A DNA stretch of 17,500 nt, from contig JAHBMJ010001375.1 of the NCBI GenBank assembly GCA_018398765.1, positions 1-17,500 on the forward strand, read 5' to 3'. This stretch comes from Chromera velia. Taxonomy: Eukaryota; Sar; Chromeraceae. Shown one piece after another: positions 16,729 to 17,500 of this stretch. The notes under the pieces were generated by a model that saw only the letters and a list, made by a program, of their open reading frames with translations, was not told the origin of the DNA and did no database searches. The number at the start of each line of letters is the position of its first letter. The stretch's first letter is position 1. The translations under genes were made by a program, and so were the position numbers.

Positions 16729-17500
16729 TCAAATCTTTCCAAGTGCGGCCGCACAGGATTTTCTGCAGCCACGCAGAGCAGTTTGAAGAGACGGGGCCCC
16801 GACACCTCCTCTTCGAGGGGGGCGACGAAGAGGATCGACTGTCTTCGTCGTTGTTTTGCTCTTGCTCTTCATACGCTTTGTCGCCTTCTTGTTGTACTCA
16901 TTATCGAAGAGCTCTGTGGCCACGTCGCCTTGAACATGAGGCTGAGTCTCCGAATCGGTCACTGTAACAAAGACCTCTGTCTTCTCGTCTTGACGTGTGG
17001 AAACGACGATCATCGCTGCCTTGTCCGACTCGTCTTCAACCTCAACAACAAATAGTTCCTCCTTCCGCCCTTCGCGTCCCTTGTCCACCTCGGACCCCTT
17101 GTACACATCGTTTTCAGGGACCGAAGCTAGGACCGAAGGAAGGCGTCCCCTGAAATTCTTTCCGACCAAGCCGCACGTGGACGCTTGTGGGAAGCGGGGG
17201 AAGTTCATGGTCGTGTCGCTCTCACACTTGGACTCAGTGTCAGGCTCATGATTGTCTTCGGGCTCGTGCACGGGCTCTGGCCAGACGACGTTGCTCTGAG
17301 GGACTTGAGGCTCCTCTTCGAGTGTCGGCAGGCTGTCGCTGGATCTGCAATCTGTCTGCTTGAGGGGGGGAAGCAGGGCAGATTGGTCCAGAGGAGGCTC
17401 AGGCGCTGAAGACACAGACCCTCGGTGACCGTTTGAGGTCGGAACGGCAGTCGAAGCGTCGGAAATTAGCTGGGCAGTGTGGGTGTCCTTCAGCTCTTTC
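16729..17500 (-). CDS. Hypothetical protein, C-terminal part (5' end outside window)
   Basis: Open frame on the minus strand from the right edge of the window to TGA at 16731-16729, at least 256 residues. There is no start inside that must be used: the frame is still open at the edge. I do not recognise a family. The first part is acidic and Pro/Ser/Glu-rich. The middle has a possible beta-rich stretch (ELFVVEVEDESD, then AAMIVVSTRQ and VFVTVTDSE). Near the end is a basic patch (KKATKRMKSKSK and RRPPRRGG) that could be a nuclear localisation or nucleic-acid-binding region. No membrane segment or signal peptide is seen. It is convergent with the DUG gene. The very last residues could be intronic if a splice site was missed. 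Confidence 0.6.
   Translation of the reverse strand, partial: KELKDTHTAQLISDASTAVPTSNGHRGSVSSAPEPPLDQSALLPPLKQTDCRSSDSLPTLEEEPQVPQSNVVWPEPVHEPEDNHEPDTESKCESDTTMNFPRFPQASTCGLVGKNFRGRLPSVLASVPENDVYKGSEVDKGREGRKEELFVVEVEDESDKAAMIVVSTRQDEKTEVFVTVTDSETQPHVQGDVATELFDNEYNKKATKRMKSKSKTTTKTVDPLRRPPRRGGVGAPSLQTALRGCRKSCAAALGKI

Overview
This window looks like nuclear DNA from a unicellular eukaryote with intron-rich genes. The main gene is cut into about 18 exons, with GT...AG introns of roughly 190-775 bases that are full of microsatellites. Most 3' splice sites read TGCAG, and TGCATGCA motifs lie upstream of the gene. The style fits an alveolate (a chromerid such as Chromera, or a coccidian relative). 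That is inference from gene style, not a taxonomic proof. There are no bacterial-type operons, rRNA or tRNA genes. Two unknown bases (1311-1312) mark an assembly gap in a CA/G-run microsatellite.

Layout. 1-1172: upstream region without a recognisable gene, ending in a possible promoter. 1173-14888 (+): one very long split gene, reconstructed here exon by exon from protein-family motifs, splice signals and reading-phase agreement. 14889-16728: AT-richer intergenic region with a degenerate three-copy tandem repeat. 16729-17500 (-): the 3' end of a second, convergent, unrecognised gene that runs off the window edge.

The central result is that the split gene appears to encode a fusion of two glutathione-degradation proteins that are separate subunits in yeast. 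The first ten exons (1173-6698) encode a DUG3-type class II glutamine amidotransferase of about 370 residues, starting Met-Cys so that the catalytic cysteine is residue 2. The next eight exons (7280-14888) encode a DUG2-type protein: a WD40 propeller for which seven repeats can be counted, followed by an M20-family metallopeptidase-like domain. The junction intron has a consensus donor and its phase matches on both sides. In yeast the Dug2-Dug3 complex cleaves the gamma-glutamyl bond of glutathione, and a separate Dug1 peptidase then cleaves Cys-Gly. Here both halves of the first enzyme would be one chain of roughly 2,000 residues. If the junction intron is retained instead, translation stops two bases after the exon end and a stand-alone DUG3-like protein results.

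Other points of note: a tandem duplication of the exon 2 splice acceptor, an acceptor sitting directly on a 525-base ATGG array with no pyrimidine tract, many donors with C at intron position +3, changed residues in both enzyme halves, and a four-copy 35-base repeat inside the WD40 part. Boundaries are confident for most exons. They are uncertain for exon 3 (start), exon 7 (end), exon 12 (end) and exon 13 (start).
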